From IMG/VR virus record IMGVR_UViG_3300018080_000002, positions 62,001 through 126,000 of that record: 64,000 nt of DNA; one strand, 5' to 3'. Positions 6,618-13,618 of this stretch are shown piece after piece. Numbering within the stretch: the first letter of the stretch is position 1; the number at the start of each line of letters is the position of its first letter. The stretch is from a virus. Both the position numbers and the translations under genes were made by a program. Below the pieces are notes generated by a model. It made no database searches, had not been told where the DNA came from, and was given only the letters and a program-made list of their open reading frames with translations.

Positions 6618-7595
6618 CTATGGTTTTATGGGCTTTATGGGTTCAGGAAATATTCCAGCATTGGGGTCTAACTCATCAAGAAATACCTTCACTTTTTTCC
6701 CCTTCCTGGTGGTTTTCAATATGGCATGGCCGATCTCTCTTTCGAGTTTAGCCATCCGGTTGAAAGCTTCAGGGTTGGTTTTTCGGACGGTATTCCAGTA
6801 TCCTGCTCCACCTTTGGGACAGCCAACGCAGTTGTTGTTGCAGAACGAGTTATAATTTTCTGGAAGATCAATTCCCAGGCTCTTGAGTATCCAGAAACAA
6901 TTTGCTTTGGATAAGCCATTTTCAATTAGTGGAGTCTCGACTTTTCGGTCTGGATTTCGTGCTTGGAAGTCCTGGCATCTTTTACATTCTGAGTTGTCGT
7001 ATCCGAATATCTCTTTTTTGACGTTCGGGATGAGTGAAAAAATGAGGTCATTAACCTCTCGTTTTAATATTCTTGTGCAGGGACAGCCTTTAGGCGATTT
7101 GATGAATCGCACTTTTTTGATCACTTCCCAGTGATCATTAAATCCCTGCTCGTTTTTCACTGTATCGATAACGACTTTTTTTCCTGCAATTCTTGAGTAC
7201 AGTTTTTGACACTGTTGCATGAATCGAAGGTTGTCTGGCTTTGACGCTGTTCCTGGGTCTATGCAGAGTATTTTTACGTTGTCTGCGCCATATTTTTCTA
7301 TGGCAAGCTTGCAAGCGACTGCGGAGGTTGCGCCAGCAGAGAACCATGCTATGACTGTGGATGTAGTAATAGCAATGAGCAAGTTTTTCAGTTTTTGAAC
7401 TGATACTCCAAGGATTTTTGCGAATTGACGCAATCGATTCAATGGCGGTCTTTTTATCCAGCCAGTTTCGATCTGGCCGATAGTAGATGCAGAGATTCGA
7501 TCGTTCTCATCCATTTTTTCGCTGAACTCTTTTCGTGAAAGATTTAGTTTTTCCCTTTTCTCTCGAATAAATTGCCCTAATTTTGTGGTTTTCAT
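6618..7595 (-). CDS. XRE-type HTH fused to a PAPS-reductase-like (PP-loop) domain
   Basis: Residues 6-70 form a Cro/C1-type helix-turn-helix (LGQFIREKREKLNLSRKEF, then TIGQIETG). From residue 80 a phosphoadenosine-phosphosulfate-reductase-like domain follows: the PP-loop is S86-A-G-A-T-S91, followed by CLAIEKYG-type helices. Cysteine sites CPC, CKRC and CNNNC-VGC could bind an iron-sulfur cluster. PP-loop proteins of this type activate substrates with ATP or handle sulfur, including DndC in DNA phosphorothioation. The DNA-binding fusion is unusual and suggests autoregulation or DNA-targeted chemistry. AGGAGAGGG precedes the ATG. Confidence 0.75.
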   Translation of the reverse strand: MKTTKLGQFIREKREKLNLSRKEFSEKMDENDRISASTIGQIETGWIKRPPLNRLRQFAKILGVSVQKLKNLLIAITTSTVIAWFSAGATSAVACKLAIEKYGADNVKILCIDPGTASKPDNLRFMQQCQKLYSRIAGKKVVIDTVKNEQGFNDHWEVIKKVRFIKSPKGCPCTRILKREVNDLIFSLIPNVKKEIFGYDNSECKRCQDFQARNPDRKVETPLIENGLSKANCFWILKSLGIDLPENYNSFCNNNCVGCPKGGAGYWNTVRKTNPEAFNRMAKLEREIGHAILKTTRKGKKVKVFLDELDPNAGIFPEPIKPIKP

Positions 7596-8029
7596 ATCCC
7601 TCTCCTATATTTGCGTTTCGTTTTAAAACTCATCAGTGGTCGAAATGACCAGACGCGACAGAGTTTTAAAGACTCTGAAAACTCTCTGTCCCTGACATCA
7701 CATTTCAAATGGAATAAAGACGCTGTTCTGAAGTACCTATCGTCAAATCTGACTAGGATCTGACGCTGGCTTACCAGTCTCAAGGTGTGATAGGACTGAC
7801 GATGATCGACTAACCATTTGCCCGTAAGGCTGGCCTCGGTTATCACCGTGGGTGTTTTAAGCCCAAATGATTGAATCCTTATGTCCGGTTGTTCAGGATC
7901 GGATTCGTTGGGGTGTCGGCAAGTTAGACCATCCTTGTAACCCCTGGGGATCGTGCATCATCCCCCCGTCATGTGATCTCAAACCGCTGATCGTACTACC
8001 CTTATTTACTCACCCTCACTGGCTTTCTT
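7596..8029 (-). other. Long structured upstream region of the minus-strand operon
   Basis: I see no convincing gene here. Two hairpins stand near the fusion gene: TGGTC/GACCA (7637-7651) and a longer one, GACAGAGTTTT (7657-7667) with AAAACTCTCTGTC (7678-7690). A CCCCTGGGG palindrome lies at about 7946-7954. A GTG-started 84-codon frame crosses the hairpins but has atypical composition. An untranslated leader with regulatory structure is the more likely reading. Confidence 0.4.
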
Positions 8030-8072
8030 ACTAACGATCGTTAGTTCTAACGAACGTTAGTAATAACGATCG
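8030..8072. promoter_or_regulatory. Tandem operator palindromes CTAACG-N2-CGTTAG
   Basis: ACTAACGATCGTTAGT (8030-8045) is a perfect 16-bp palindrome. CTAACGAACGTTAG (8047-8060) repeats the half-sites with a different centre, and TAACGATCGG (8063-8072) is a third partial copy. They lie in the divergent gap between the minus-strand operon and the nuclease gene. The repressor encoded at the head of that operon (XRE-type HTH) is the obvious candidate ligand. Confidence 0.65.
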
Positions 8073-8193
8073 GCATTTTTTTTAAAAACTTTAGTTTTCT
8101 TAAAATATTTTTAAAGTTGTTGTAATTATGGGGAAAATTTGGGGTGAATTTGGGGAATTTTTTCTGAGGCCAAATTTTTGCGGTCAGTTTTTG

Positions 8194-8202
8194 TGATATA
8201 AT
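8194..8202 (+). promoter_or_regulatory. Extended -10 promoter of the nuclease gene
   Basis: TGATATAAT is a consensus extended -10 (TATAAT at 8197-8202), about 30 bases before the nuclease start codon. The upstream 120 bases are strongly AT-rich and lack a good -35 box, which fits an extended -10 promoter. The same nine bases occur in the promoter candidate at 25479. Confidence 0.55.
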
Positions 8203-8231
8203 TGAGGAAAGAATTATCACAGGAGGGATGT

Positions 8232-8711
8232 ATGAGGTTGATATCTTTACTAATTTTATCAATTAGTACCCATTTTATAGTCCCCTCTGAAATATTTGGC
8301 TATGATTTCAATAAGGTAGAGTATATTCGGAATTACGATGGCGATACGCTCAAAGTCAATATCAAGGGGATTCATCCCTTGTTGGGTCGAAATATCAGCA
8401 TTAGACTGGCTGATATCGATACAGCAGAGATCGGGGGATCTAAAAAATGTGAGCAGGAAATGGCGAAATTAGCGCAATCCTGCGTTGAAAATCTCATCAT
8501 AGGGTCTGATAGGGTTGATATCAAAAACGCGCAGAGAGGCAAGTATTTCCGCGTTGTGGCCGATGTTTATCTTGAGGGGTTTCATCTCAATACTTTGCTG
8601 CTGAAATTGGGGTTAGCGGTCCACTATAGCGGGGGGAAAAGACCGGATGTAGACTGGTGTGAAATGTTGGTCAAGGCGAAGCGGAATCGAGCACTCAATC
8701 GGTGTTTATAG
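8232..8711 (+). CDS. Secreted staphylococcal-nuclease-like (SNase/TNase) enzyme
   Basis: The 159-residue product begins with a signal peptide (MRLISLLILSISTHFIVPSE) and continues with a thermonuclease domain: DGDTLKVNI, the catalytic-type RLADIDTAEI segment, RGKYFRVVADVYLEG with a second Arg, and LLLKLGLAVHY. The family cleaves DNA or RNA with calcium. The enzyme probably acts in the periplasm or outside. ATG at 8232 follows AGGAGGG at five bases. Two cysteine pairs may form disulfides after export. Confidence 0.85.
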   Translation: MRLISLLILSISTHFIVPSEIFGYDFNKVEYIRNYDGDTLKVNIKGIHPLLGRNISIRLADIDTAEIGGSKKCEQEMAKLAQSCVENLIIGSDRVDIKNAQRGKYFRVVADVYLEGFHLNTLLLKLGLAVHYSGGKRPDVDWCEMLVKAKRNRALNRCL

Positions 8712-8714
8712 CAC

Positions 8715-8975
8715 ATGCAGGAGGAATCGTTTTGTCGGTTGGTTTATGCCAGCGAGTCGATCAAAGCGTTTTTTTATATCTCTGGTGTGCGGAGAGTGAT
8801 ACCGAGAACTCAGGGTGTCAAAACCCGCCAGCGATTTCGTTTTTACCCCAAAAAACGCCTCATGACAGAGTACCGATTTTTCAAAAAGCGCAGAAAACAG
8901 TCTTACATGGGTCTGATTGAGATAGACGAGAGAGTTTTCGATTATGAGATTGAAGAGGATGATGACGATGAGTAG
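8715..8975 (+). CDS. Hypothetical basic protein with acidic tail
   Basis: The 86-residue frame starts four bases after the nuclease stop. Its middle is rich in Arg and Lys (RFRFYPKKRLMTEYRFFKKRRK) and it ends in an acidic run EEDDDDE, a composition shared with other small DNA-contacting phage proteins. No clear ribosome site is present, so translational coupling to the nuclease gene is assumed. No family is recognised. Confidence 0.5.
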   Translation: MQEESFCRLVYASESIKAFFYISGVRRVIPRTQGVKTRQRFRFYPKKRLMTEYRFFKKRRKQSYMGLIEIDERVFDYEIEEDDDDE

Positions 8976-9299
8976 GATTCTTTTTTGGCTCTTTACGGGA
9001 TACTTTCGAGATCTTTATTAGCTCTGAAAAAGAAACCAAAAAATCGCTCCAGCCATCCAAAAAATCGCGCAACCAACAAAAACATATAAAGAAAAAATTC
9101 AGAAAATCGCGGAACCAAAAAATTCCAACAAATATTTCCATTTACCCCCCAAACAAAAAGTCGCGCAACCAAAAACAAAATACAACCGTTACGTAAAATG
9201 GATACAAACCACAAACCCTTCAATTAAACCCTAATCTACTGTAACATAAGAGTTGAAGAGGAATAACTTACTAAGATACAGTAACAAGTAGATGTTACT
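8976..9299. repeat. A/C-rich gene-free region with four copies of an AAAATCGCGCAACCAA repeat
   Basis: I see no credible gene in these 324 bases. Four imperfect direct repeats, consensus AAAATCGCGCAACCAA, occur at about 9038-9055, 9058-9076, 9101-9118 and 9155-9173. The + strand is rich in A and C here, opposite to the G-rich coding strand elsewhere, and a GTAAC/GTTAC hairpin (9281-9297) closes the region. Iterated protein-binding sites, an origin or a packaging-related site are possible. A Phe- and Leu-rich minus-strand frame with a TTG start is the alternative. Confidence 0.45.
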
Positions 9300-9359
9300 A
9301 TGTCAGCATTACGCAAATGGAAGAAACAGTATGACTACACAGATAAGAGCTTAATATGA
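9300..9359 (+). CDS. Possible 19-aa leader peptide
   Basis: ATG at 9300 reads 19 codons and its TGA overlaps the ATG of the next gene in an ATGA junction (9356-9359). That arrangement is common in coupled leader peptides. There is no good ribosome site, so this is weakly supported. Confidence 0.25.
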   Translation: MSALRKWKKQYDYTDKSLI

Positions 9360-10372
9360 CGGATGATATCAAAAAAAGGATCTTCCCAGATGGTAAGAGG
9401 AATAGGAAGAAATTAGAGGATAAACAGGACGCTTATGCGAAAATACTGGAGGAACAGCATGAACGAGTGAAGGAGATGAGGCGAAATAAAAAGATTATTA
9501 AGGGTGCTGAGATTGAGGATTCTTTGAAGCGTAATAAGGCTCATCACTCTAAGAAAAAGCAGTCATCGAAAAAGCAAACGATGTTTGATTATGGCATTCG
9601 ACCTTCAAAGCTAGAGAAATTGAAATGTTTCCCAGAGGTCGTTAGCCTTATAAAAACGGGATATCCTGCAACTGCGATCGCAAAATATATCCGTGAGGAG
9701 AGGAAAGAGTATACTGATGTTTCATTTGATGCTGTATATAAAGCGGTTCGCACATTCATTCATAAGATGCCTCCTGGAGAGGTGATTCGAGAGCGATTGC
9801 CTGGTTATTACAACACGGTTATGAACTCTATCGAAGATCAGATTGATGGAGTGAAAGCCTTGAGCGACTTGTTTCACATTCAATTTGATAGGTTGATGAT
9901 CGATTATCAGAATGAGAAAAAGGTTAATAAGCTGATTGATAGCAATACCAAAAACGTCCAGGCTGCTACAGATATAGCTTATAAACTGGAGGAGGTTCGT
10001 TATCGATTAGTTGGTCATCATGCGCGATATGGTGTTAAAGTAGAGTCAGATAAGCCATCTACAGAGGATCAATTGAGGGATATTCGTGGTAAGATTTCTC
10101 AGAAATATGGTACTCGAATGGCTAATATTGCGTCTGATCCTATCCGCAGGAGAAAGCTCTTAAATATTTTTGAGAGGATCACGAATATCGGAGAGGATAG
10201 GTTTTTAGAGGTTATTAGTAAGTATAATGAGGATGATATTGAAACGATTGATGTAACGAATACATCTCAGGAGAACACAGATGACGAACGAACAGAGATC
10301 GTTGAAGGAAGTGGAGACAGCAACGGAGAGAACTCAGCAGAAAATGGAGGAGCTGAAACCGAGGCTACATAG
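9356..10372 (+). CDS. HTH-containing protein, possible small terminase
   Basis: The 338-residue protein has a basic N-terminal arm, then a helix-turn-helix-like segment (about residues 93-135, TGYPATAIAKYIREERKEY followed by SFDAVYKAV). A long helical middle and an acidic Ser/Glu/Asn-rich C-terminus follow. A DNA-binding domain with a helical oligomerisation part and an acidic tail is the plan of small terminase subunits. However, the large subunit lies 9.5 kb downstream, so the assignment is only an inference. It overlaps the next gene by 92 bases. Confidence 0.5.
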   Translation: MTDDIKKRIFPDGKRNRKKLEDKQDAYAKILEEQHERVKEMRRNKKIIKGAEIEDSLKRNKAHHSKKKQSSKKQTMFDYGIRPSKLEKLKCFPEVVSLIKTGYPATAIAKYIREERKEYTDVSFDAVYKAVRTFIHKMPPGEVIRERLPGYYNTVMNSIEDQIDGVKALSDLFHIQFDRLMIDYQNEKKVNKLIDSNTKNVQAATDIAYKLEEVRYRLVGHHARYGVKVESDKPSTEDQLRDIRGKISQKYGTRMANIASDPIRRRKLLNIFERITNIGEDRFLEVISKYNEDDIETIDVTNTSQENTDDERTEIVEGSGDSNGENSAENGGAETEAT

Positions 10373-10625
10373 ATATTTCAAATTAATTGACGGTTTCAGT
10401 CATAATCCGTTGTTGAGATATGGACGAAATGACCCTTGTATATGTGGCAGTAATAAAAAGTTTAAGAAATGTTGTTTGCCAAAATTACCAAGGGGTGTCC
10501 CATCTCCGATTGCAGATGATATGAAAAATAAGAGTGTTGGTACTCAAGCGGCTATCCTGTTAGAATATATAAAAGAGCAACAAAAACATAAGGATAGCAA
10601 TAATGAGGACATCAAAGAGCAATGA
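10281..10625 (+). CDS. SEC-C zinc-motif protein
   Basis: The 114-residue product contains GRNDPCICGSNKKFKKCC (about residues 48-65), the SEC-C motif, a zinc ligand set (CxC, then CC) known from the SecA C-terminus and many small proteins. The flanks are charged and helical. It overlaps the genes on both sides, so it is translated in an overlapping cluster. A protein or RNA contact role is inferred; the partner is unknown. Confidence 0.7.
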   Translation: MTNEQRSLKEVETATERTQQKMEELKPRLHRYFKLIDGFSHNPLLRYGRNDPCICGSNKKFKKCCLPKLPRGVPSPIADDMKNKSVGTQAAILLEYIKEQQKHKDSNNEDIKEQ

Positions 10626-10857
10626 TGATAAGCTATTCGTTATACGCCACTGGGACATTGATCACGATGATTCGTCGGTGGTTGCTAGAGGGTATCTCGC
10701 TGATGATGAGAGCCGTACAATCCGCATAGTAGAAATTCCTGTCATTTCGTTTCGTGTTGTTTGTAATCATAAAATTGCTAGTGCTGGTAGTCAGTTAGTG
10801 ACTCGATTGCGTTCTGGCCACTTCAAGCTTTATGATATGAATAAGGTGGAGGGCTAG
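10603..10857 (+). CDS. Hypothetical protein, 84 aa
   Basis: It overlaps the SEC-C gene by 23 bases. The sequence alternates hydrophobic and charged residues as in a small beta domain (SFRVVCNHKIAS). A weak hairpin AGCCT/AGGCT with a T run follows the stop codon at about 10860 and could end the transcript. No family is recognised. Confidence 0.55.
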   Translation: MRTSKSNDDKLFVIRHWDIDHDDSSVVARGYLADDESRTIRIVEIPVISFRVVCNHKIASAGSQLVTRLRSGHFKLYDMNKVEG

Positions 10858-11009
10858 TTAGCCTTTGCGGCTGTTTATAGGCTTTTTTGTTCATGTATAG
10901 AAAACTGTCGTTCTTCATTTTTTGTTTGGGGGGATGCTGGTGATTGTGTTCTAGGGACGGAAAGCGAGTATCGGCATTCCTATTTAATTTTTTTATGAAG
11001 GGGGGAGCG

Positions 11010-11348
11010 ATGGATATATTATCAAATTCTGCTGAACTTACGGCTATTCTTGTTTTGTCTCTTGGATTGATAAAAATCATTGAAATGCTGGTTAAAAAGA
11101 TTGGCAAAAAGGATAGTGCTCTACTTTCCGATGAACGTACATGGTTAAGAAACACCAATGAGATATTATCGAAGACCGATTCTAGCGGTGTTCCGTTGGT
11201 CTATGTTCCGCGTAGCTGTTCAGAATCTCAGGACAGACTGTTAGAGAAAATGTCTGCTATATCTTCGTCGCAGGAAAAAATTTGCTACATTCTTGAGAAT
11301 GTTGTTAAGCATTTAGAGAATATTGAGCTGTTAAAAAATAAACAGTAG
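11010..11348 (+). CDS. Single-span membrane protein (holin-like candidate)
   Basis: ATG at 11010 follows GGGGGAG at six bases and gives 112 residues. Residues 9-26 (ELTAILVLSLGLIKIIEM) form a membrane span. A basic patch and then the segment DERTWLRNTNEILSKTD with VPLVYVPR follow. Similar short proteins with a TM helix and a WL...TD..GVPL-Y-VPR tail occur in many prophages near lysis genes, from memory. A holin or lysis-accessory role is an inference; no endolysin is adjacent. Confidence 0.55.
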   Translation: MDILSNSAELTAILVLSLGLIKIIEMLVKKIGKKDSALLSDERTWLRNTNEILSKTDSSGVPLVYVPRSCSESQDRLLEKMSAISSSQEKICYILENVVKHLENIELLKNKQ

Positions 11349-11367
11349 TAGACCAGGAAAATGTAAG

Positions 11368-11395
11368 TTGATAAAACTTATGAGTTGACTATAAT
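11368..11395 (+). promoter_or_regulatory. Sigma70-type promoter
   Basis: TTGATA (11368-11373), a 16-base spacer and TATAAT (11390-11395) form a near-consensus promoter. The next gene starts 57 bases downstream. It sits in the gap after the membrane-protein gene. Confidence 0.65.
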
Positions 11396-11451
11396 AATGT
11401 TATTATGTTCAGGAATGATGTTTGTTTTTTTTTGTTACGAGGTAATGGCGT

Positions 11452-11913
11452 ATGGATCAGAAAGATTATTTGAAGTTTCACAAGGATTTTACCTCCAGAA
11501 TGTATCAGATAGTCGAGTCTGATTCTAGGGGTAGTGAGAACGGAGATCCTTTTACTGACTTTATGTTCGTAGAGGATATCGGTGTTTGTTCAGCTCTTTA
11601 TGGGTATCTGATAAATAAGTCGGATCGCTTTAGAAAGATCGTAAAATACCTTAAAAGAGGGGTCGATAAGTTTCCGATGGAGGCGATTGAAGAGACCTTG
11701 CTCGAAGAGGCGAATTACAACGTGCTTTTGGCAGCTTATTTAAAGGATATGCGGACTAAAAAGAGCGGCGAAGAGGAAAAAAAAAGACGTAGTGACGATA
11801 CTGGTAATAGTAAAGAGGATTCTCGCTTACCTCCGTCCGAAAGGCGGGATTCAGAATCCGAGAACGTATCGGAGTCTGTCGATAAGTTAGGTCGAGAGTC
11901 GATTATATACTAA
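11452..11913 (+). CDS. Hypothetical protein, 153 aa, disordered tail
   Basis: The N-terminal 105 residues look folded and helical; the C-terminal third is a run of Glu, Arg, Asp and Ser typical of disorder (KKRRSDDTGNSKEDSR). GAGGT lies nine bases upstream of ATG, a good promoter precedes the gene and a strong terminator follows, so it is probably monocistronic. No family is recognised. Confidence 0.65.
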   Translation: MDQKDYLKFHKDFTSRMYQIVESDSRGSENGDPFTDFMFVEDIGVCSALYGYLINKSDRFRKIVKYLKRGVDKFPMEAIEETLLEEANYNVLLAAYLKDMRTKKSGEEEKKRRSDDTGNSKEDSRLPPSERRDSESENVSESVDKLGRESIIY

Positions 11914-11947
11914 CATTGGAAAAACTCTTTTCAGATATTATAGGTGT

Positions 11948-11980
11948 GGTCACAGTGATGAGTTGCTGTGACCTTTTTTT
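11948..11980 (+). terminator. Strong intrinsic terminator
   Basis: GGTCACAG/CTGTGACC (11948-11955/11966-11973) forms an 8-bp stem with a 10-base loop followed by seven T residues. It ends the transcript of the 11452 gene. Confidence 0.85.
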
Positions 11981-12329
11981 GTGCAATAAGATCGTGACAT
12001 TTTTATGTCGAGGTAAAAGCTGCTCACCCCTTTAGAGGCAAGTAGAGTCGAATTGACGAGAGTTTTTGAAATGATTGAGATTATTTTTTTAGGTGAAAAA
12101 ATAAGGTCTGAGTCGATGTTGAGTAAAGTTTGCACGTAGATGATTATTTTGTAGGCAAGATAGACTGCAAAATCGATAAAAACAGGCCAAAAAGACCCTA
12201 TTTTGACGTTTGTATGTAAGATTGAATTGCTGAGTTTCCCCTGGAGACAAGGTGATCACACTAACTGTAATTATTGAAATTTGATGTTTTGTCAAATGAT
12301 CAGGTTTGTATGTATGTGATGAGTTAAAC
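11981..12329. other. Gene-free intergenic region
   Basis: No credible gene is seen in these 349 bases on either strand. Two TGATCA sites (about 12252 and 12297) and several T-rich stretches are present, but no clear promoter for the next gene. An untranslated RNA or regulatory region is possible. Confidence 0.4.
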
Positions 12330-12575
12330 ATGAGTAAAAAACGGCGGTATGACTACAGAACGTTGTCTGATGAAGAGATCAAGACACTAAAACATGCTCG
12401 ATGGAAACGTTGTCCTTTCTGTGGCGATAAGGTCGAGGTGTTTGAGAATTATCCCTATTCAAAGGTTTTCCAGGACGCATGGCTTAGATGTTTAGGGTGC
12501 GACATCTCTGTAGGTCCGTATTCAAAGAGAATAGCTTTAAAGGCAAGATGGAATATGAGGGTAGACGATGATTAG
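12330..12575 (+). CDS. Lar-like zinc-ribbon protein (restriction alleviation family)
   Basis: The 81-residue protein has KRCPFCGDKVEV, WLRCLGCDISVG and a C-terminal ALKARWNMR, the order seen in Lar-family zinc ribbons (CPFCG, second CxxC, A-x-x-x-WN-R). Lar of the Rac prophage relieves type I restriction by stimulating modification. An anti-restriction role is inferred from the fold alone, since this zinc-ribbon family is broad. ATG at 12330 is the likely start; its ribosome site is poor. Confidence 0.65.
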   Translation: MSKKRRYDYRTLSDEEIKTLKHARWKRCPFCGDKVEVFENYPYSKVFQDAWLRCLGCDISVGPYSKRIALKARWNMRVDDD

Positions 12576-12714
12576 TAAACTGTGGTGGAATATCAAGTAT
12601 TGGTTCAAGTGTGTTTTTGTAATTCCTGATGATAACTCAGAGGTGATGAGGAAATCAGGTGAAGCTATGGAATTTCTGAAAAGCCTTGAGGCTAAAGAGA
12701 GGGGTAAATCATGA
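12568..12714 (+). CDS. Small hypothetical protein, 48 aa
   Basis: ATG at 12568 overlaps the stop of the Lar-like gene, and TGA at 12712 overlaps the next start codon, so three genes are chained by overlaps. GAGGGT lies at good distance upstream. The N-terminus is aromatic (KLWWNIKYWFKCVF), resembling a membrane-surface helix; the rest is charged. No family is recognised. Confidence 0.6.
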   Translation: MISKLWWNIKYWFKCVFVIPDDNSEVMRKSGEAMEFLKSLEAKERGKS

Positions 12715-13607
12715 AATTGATGTTAGCTATTTTGTTTTTGGTGATATCCTGTAGTCATCAGAGCGAAGGGATGTTGACTGATCCGGCAGAGTTTGTGCCA
12801 ACACCGCCAGGAGATTTTGGCAGTTTTTATCTATCAGGTCCAGATCTGCATGGGATTCGCGGCGGTCGGTTCGATGTGGATAAGTGTTGTCCGAAGTGCA
12901 AAAAATGCAAAGACGATGAATTGAAAGAGGAGTTGAAAGAGGCTGAAGAGGAGATCAAACGCCTTGAGGACATGCTTGAGAAAAATGATGAGTTTCTGCG
13001 AAAGGCCGAAAAAGACTTAGAGGATGCGGAGGAGGATCTGGAAAAGGCTGAAAAAGATCTGGAGAAATGCCAGGACAAAGAGGAATGTCCTAAGTGTAAG
13101 AAATGCGAAAAGTGCGAAAAGTGCGAAAAGTGCGAAAAGTGTAAAGAGTGTGAGAAATGTGAAGAGTGTCCTCCAGAGAAAGAATGTCCTGATAAGGACT
13201 CGGATAAGGATGATGATAAGAACATCCCCCCACCAGAGGAGACTGCTGATGGAGCATTGAAAGATCTCTTTGAAGAGATGAATAAGATCAGATCGAAATA
13301 TGGAGCGGGACCATTGGTTTTAAATCCCAGGCTAAATTGTGCGGCAAAAAAACATAGTGAGGATATTGGCAGAACGAGGCGTTGCTCTCATACAGGTTCC
13401 GATGGTTCGAGTCCTTGGAAACGGGCTGAGAGATGTGGGATCAAAGCATATGGTGAGATAGTAGCGTGTGGTCAAGGGACTCCGAAAGCTGCGATAGATG
13501 CTTGGTTTAAGAGTTCTGGCCATAGAAATCTAATGCTCAATAAGAAATTTAAAAAGGTCGGGGTTGGTATGAAAAACAATTACTGGACTGCGATCTTTGC
13601 ATATTAA
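12711..13607 (+). CDS. Exported CAP/SCP-domain lipoprotein with coiled coil and Cys repeats
   Basis: A lipoprotein signal (MKLMLAILFLVISCS, lipobox Cys14) begins the 298-residue protein. A CPKCKKCK motif, a Glu/Lys coiled coil (about 68-125) and a run of repeated C-E/K-K units (about 126-155) follow. The C-terminal domain (about 185-298) is CAP-like: LNPRLNCAAKKHSEDI, CSHTGSDG, GEIVACG and WFKSSGHRNLMLN. Bacterial CAP proteins are secreted and of varied, often unknown activity. It is coupled to the 48-residue gene and followed by another lipoprotein, so both probably work at the envelope. Confidence 0.8.
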   Translation: MKLMLAILFLVISCSHQSEGMLTDPAEFVPTPPGDFGSFYLSGPDLHGIRGGRFDVDKCCPKCKKCKDDELKEELKEAEEEIKRLEDMLEKNDEFLRKAEKDLEDAEEDLEKAEKDLEKCQDKEECPKCKKCEKCEKCEKCEKCKECEKCEECPPEKECPDKDSDKDDDKNIPPPEETADGALKDLFEEMNKIRSKYGAGPLVLNPRLNCAAKKHSEDIGRTRRCSHTGSDGSSPWKRAERCGIKAYGEIVACGQGTPKAAIDAWFKSSGHRNLMLNKKFKKVGVGMKNNYWTAIFAY

Positions 13608-13618
13608 GGGGGTGAGTT

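Noticed and set aside
7592-7846. 84-codon minus-strand frame with a GTG start
   Set aside because: It covers two strong hairpins, has no good ribosome site, and its composition differs from neighbouring genes. A structured untranslated leader explains the region better.
8702-8920. Alternative + frame after the nuclease gene
   Set aside because: It overlaps the nuclease stop and competes with the 8715 frame, whose acidic end and length look more natural.
8993-9223. Minus-strand Phe/Leu-rich frame with repeated FLVAR-like units
   Set aside because: It is the translation of the A/C-rich DNA repeats with only a TTG start and no Shine-Dalgarno sequence; kept as a repeat region.
13086-13190. CRISPR-like short repeats
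   Set aside because: The repeats are codons for C-E-K-C units in one reading frame, with no spacers.
12827-13225. Long Ser/His/Phe-rich minus-strand frame opposite the CAP lipoprotein
   Set aside because: It is the mirror of the Cys/Lys repeat codons on the + strand; repeats make antisense frames open.
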